A DNA stretch of 6,155 nt from Thermomicrobiales bacterium. Lineage in GTDB: Bacteria; Chloroflexota; Chloroflexia; Thermomicrobiales; UBA6265. Positions 5,065-6,155 of this stretch are shown here, one piece after another. The translations under genes were made by a program, and so were the position numbers. The stretch spans positions 1 through 6,155 of the forward strand of contig JAWKPF010000068.1 of assembly GCA_041390825.1 (NCBI GenBank), read 5' to 3'. Each line of letters opens with the position of its first letter. Within the stretch, counting starts at the first letter, position 1. The notes under the pieces are model-generated. The model searched no databases, was not told the origin of the DNA, and worked only from the letters and a program-made list of their open reading frames with translations.

Positions 5065-5828
5065 TAGCTCAGTTCCTTCATGGCGTCGTCGACGGTGCCG
5101 CCGCCGTGGATGATGACATTCATGGCGGAGATGACCTTGGCCGGGGTTTCGTGGGCCCAGATGTTGCGGCCGATGGCGATGCCGACCGCGCCTTCGGCGA
5201 TGGCGCCGTGGACATCGGTGAGGACGCCGCGGATGTCGCCACGATTCGGGCCGCCGAGGACGATGATGGGCTGGAAGATGCCGCGGGTGGCTTCCTTGAA
5301 GCTTTCGCGGTCGCCGGTGTATTGCATCTTGACGACGTCGGCGCCAATTTCGGCCGAGATGCGGCCGGCTTCGCCGATGTTCTTCGGGGTGTGCTGGGCC
5401 TTGTTCTCGAAGGAGCCGGGGATCGGCTCGATCATGAGCGGGAGACCGTGGAGGCGGCAGATGGCGCTGAGATGCTGGGCCTTGCGGATGCTCTCCTCGC
5501 TCCCTTCCGGACCGGTATAGCAGATGATTTTGCCCATGTCGGCGCCGAGATACATCGCCTGCTTCACGAGCGGGGTGGGATCGCCGTAGAACTCATCCAT
5601 GTTGATCGCGACGCCGACGTTCTTGAGGGTGTCGCCAAACGCGAGCAACTGGGCGGTGGTGGTGAGAATGGCGTCCGCGCCGGCGGCGATGGCGTCACGC
5701 AGGGTCTTTTCGGGGACCGCCATGCCGTCCTTGTTGTAGCCGACATTGCCATGGTCGAAGGCGAGGGTGAGGCTCTTGCCATCGGCGGCGAACATGCGGG
5801 ACATGCGGCGATCGATTCCGGTGAACAT
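5064..5828 (-). CDS. DhnA-type class I aldolase (DeoC/FbaB/LsrF superfamily)
   Basis: A 254-residue TIM-barrel aldolase using a Schiff-base lysine, acting in the cytoplasm. Diagnostic segments in order: LTLAFDHGNVGY (20-31), the AxDHG start motif; GADAILTTTAQ (50-60); MIEPIPGSF (132-140); GADVVKMQYTGD (162-173), where Lys167 is the expected Schiff-base residue; PIIVLGGPNRGD (187-198) and GAVGIAIGRNIW (213-224), which form the phosphate-binding loops. The length fits the family. Members include archaeal-type fructose-1,6-bisphosphate aldolase, LsrF thiolase and aminodeoxyheptulosonate synthase, which motifs alone cannot separate. Fructose-bisphosphate or another phosphosugar aldolase is most likely. 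ATG 5828 lies 14 bases from an AAAGGAG site, which is long; ATG at residue 9 is an alternative start but lies still farther away. The flavoprotein and VOC genes follow on the same strand after a repeat element. Confidence 0.92.
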   Translation of the reverse strand: MFTGIDRRMSRMFAADGKSLTLAFDHGNVGYNKDGMAVPEKTLRDAIAAGADAILTTTAQLLAFGDTLKNVGVAINMDEFYGDPTPLVKQAMYLGADMGKIICYTGPEGSEESIRKAQHLSAICRLHGLPLMIEPIPGSFENKAQHTPKNIGEAGRISAEIGADVVKMQYTGDRESFKEATRGIFQPIIVLGGPNRGDIRGVLTDVHGAIAEGAVGIAIGRNIWAHETPAKVISAMNVIIHGGGTVDDAMKELS

Positions 5829-5842
5829 GGGGGTGGAAGGGG

Positions 5843-5849
5843 CTCCTTT
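5843..5849 (-). promoter_or_regulatory. Shine-Dalgarno AAAGGAG of the aldolase gene, unusually distant
   Basis: On the minus strand AAAGGAG lies 14 bases before ATG 5828, against the usual 5-9. The intervening bases are C-rich and offer no nearer start in frame. Either the spacing is tolerated or the site is coincidental. It has the same seven-base sequence as the site before GTG 800. Confidence 0.55.
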
Positions 5850-5875
5850 ACGCGTTACGACAAATTGCCGCTTCC

Positions 5876-5881
5876 ATTGTA
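5876..5881 (-). promoter_or_regulatory. Possible -10 box TACAAT for the aldolase gene
   Basis: TACAAT on the minus strand matches five of six bases of the TATAAT consensus. It would place transcription start about 40 bases before ATG 5828, leaving room for the Shine-Dalgarno. The region 16-18 bases upstream is GC-rich low-complexity sequence without a -35 match, so this is tentative. Confidence 0.35.
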
Positions 5882-5938
5882 GAGGCAGGCGGCGGGCGGC
5901 AGGCGGCCGGTAGCGGGTTGGGTGATGAGGGGGGTGGG

Positions 5939-5980
5939 GTCCGGGGTCCGGAGTCCTGGGTCCGGAGTCCGGAGTCCGGA
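5939..5980. repeat. Tandem heptad array, six GTCCGGA-type units
   Basis: Six contiguous heptads: GTCCGGG, GTCCGGA, GTCCTGG, then three GTCCGGA. Together with the next array and the copies at 3626-3646, this shows a dispersed heptad family. A seven-base period would shift the reading frame, and no open frame uses it. Confidence 0.9.
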
Positions 5981-6025
5981 GAAGAACGCGTCGGACGTAG
6001 CGAAGGGCCTCTGTGCCCTCTTCGG
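5981..6025 (+). repeat. 45-base hairpin unit, copy 1
   Basis: First of two 45-base units that each follow a heptad array; the two agree at 38 of 45 positions, including an identical 24-base core at 5996-6019. The core contains AGGGC (6004-6008 region) that can pair with GCCCT (6015-6019) around a CTCTGT loop. In this copy outer CGA/TTCG pairing is possible after a two-base bulge. Confidence 0.85.
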
Positions 6026-6053
6026 GTCCGGAGTCCGGAGCCCGGAGCCCGGA
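6026..6053. repeat. Tandem heptad array, four GYCCGGA units
   Basis: Two GTCCGGA heptads followed by two GCCCGGA heptads, in phase with each other and ending directly before the second 45-base unit. The array plus unit repeats the composite layout of 5939-6025 with a period of 73 bases between corresponding unit positions. Confidence 0.9.
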
Positions 6054-6098
6054 GAAAGCCGCGCCGGTCGTAGCGAAGGGCCTCTGTGCCCTTTTGGG
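6054..6098 (+). repeat. 45-base hairpin unit, copy 2 (weak terminator-like)
   Basis: Second copy of the unit, with the identical 24-base core at 6069-6092. Here the stem is a perfect six base pairs, AAGGGC (6076-6081) with GCCCTT (6088-6093), around the loop CTCTGT and followed by only two more T residues. It could act as a weak plus-strand terminator, but the T-run is too short to call one. Confidence 0.8.
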
Positions 6099-6155
6099 GC
6101 CGGGACGGTTGCGGGGGACCGTGGGGGAGGGCGGATTGGTTCTACCCGTCTCGAA

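Larger units (their letters stand above)
5829..6155. other. Gene-free right end: leader of aldolase gene and repeats
   Basis: No convincing coding frame was found on either strand in these 327 bases. From left to right they hold the aldolase leader and possible promoter, a G-rich low-complexity stretch built on GGCAGGCGGC (about 5885-5940), two heptad arrays alternating with two hairpin-bearing units (5939-6098), and about 57 bases of G-rich sequence with no recognisable signal. Any gene to the right would start outside the window. Confidence 0.7.

Noticed and set aside
5040..5882. 280-residue open frame on the plus strand opposite the aldolase
   Set aside because: Mirror frame of an enzyme with all diagnostic motifs. 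The Ala/Gly/Asp-rich translation has no recognisable domain.
5939..6098. CRISPR array
   Set aside because: Only two copies of the 45-base unit exist, and the intervening sequence is itself a heptad repeat, not unique spacers. No cas gene is present.

Overview
This 6155-base window is GC-rich bacterial chromosome. Hand counts of single 60-base lines give about 63% at 1621-1680 and 72% at 4021-4080. The protein styles (DhnA-type class I aldolase, an acyl-CoA dehydrogenase relative ending in a RDVRAG motif, a Glyoxalase_3-like VOC protein, a secreted protein with a TNPYF..L..G motif) and the heptad-rich intergenic repeats recall uncultured Chloroflexota of the Thermomicrobia type. That placement is inference from memory; no rRNA or marker gene is present to confirm it.

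Left part, plus strand (1-2129): the C-terminal part of a sensor histidine kinase (cut by the window edge, H-box still visible), then a 240-residue secreted protein with a clear Shine-Dalgarno and signal peptide, then a short class I SAM-dependent methyltransferase. The kinase probably belongs to a two-component system whose regulator lies off the left edge. The secreted protein is a possible target or partner, but only adjacency supports this.

Middle part (2117-2747): two small hypothetical genes transcribed divergently. Their best start codons overlap on one CATG tetranucleotide at 2420-2423. The minus-strand member has a lower GC content (about 50-52%) than its surroundings and overlaps the methyltransferase 3' end by 13 bases. 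This is the accessory-looking part of the window.

Right part, minus strand (2786-5828): a DhnA/DeoC-type class I aldolase, then an acyl-CoA dehydrogenase-like flavoprotein, then a VOC/glyoxalase-like protein, in transcription order. The flavoprotein and VOC gene (94-base gap) look like a small catabolic operon. The aldolase is separated from them by a 174-base spacer holding an imperfect inverted-repeat element. No specific substrate can be read from the sequence.

Repeats: GTCC[A/G]G-type heptads occur at 3626-3646 and in two arrays at 5939-6053. The latter alternate with a 45-base hairpin-bearing unit present twice. With the inverted-repeat element at 4914-5064 they suggest dispersed intergenic repeat families. 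I found no tRNA, rRNA, CRISPR array, transposase or obvious new defence system. The most uncommon items are the head-on small-gene pair and the repeat elements.
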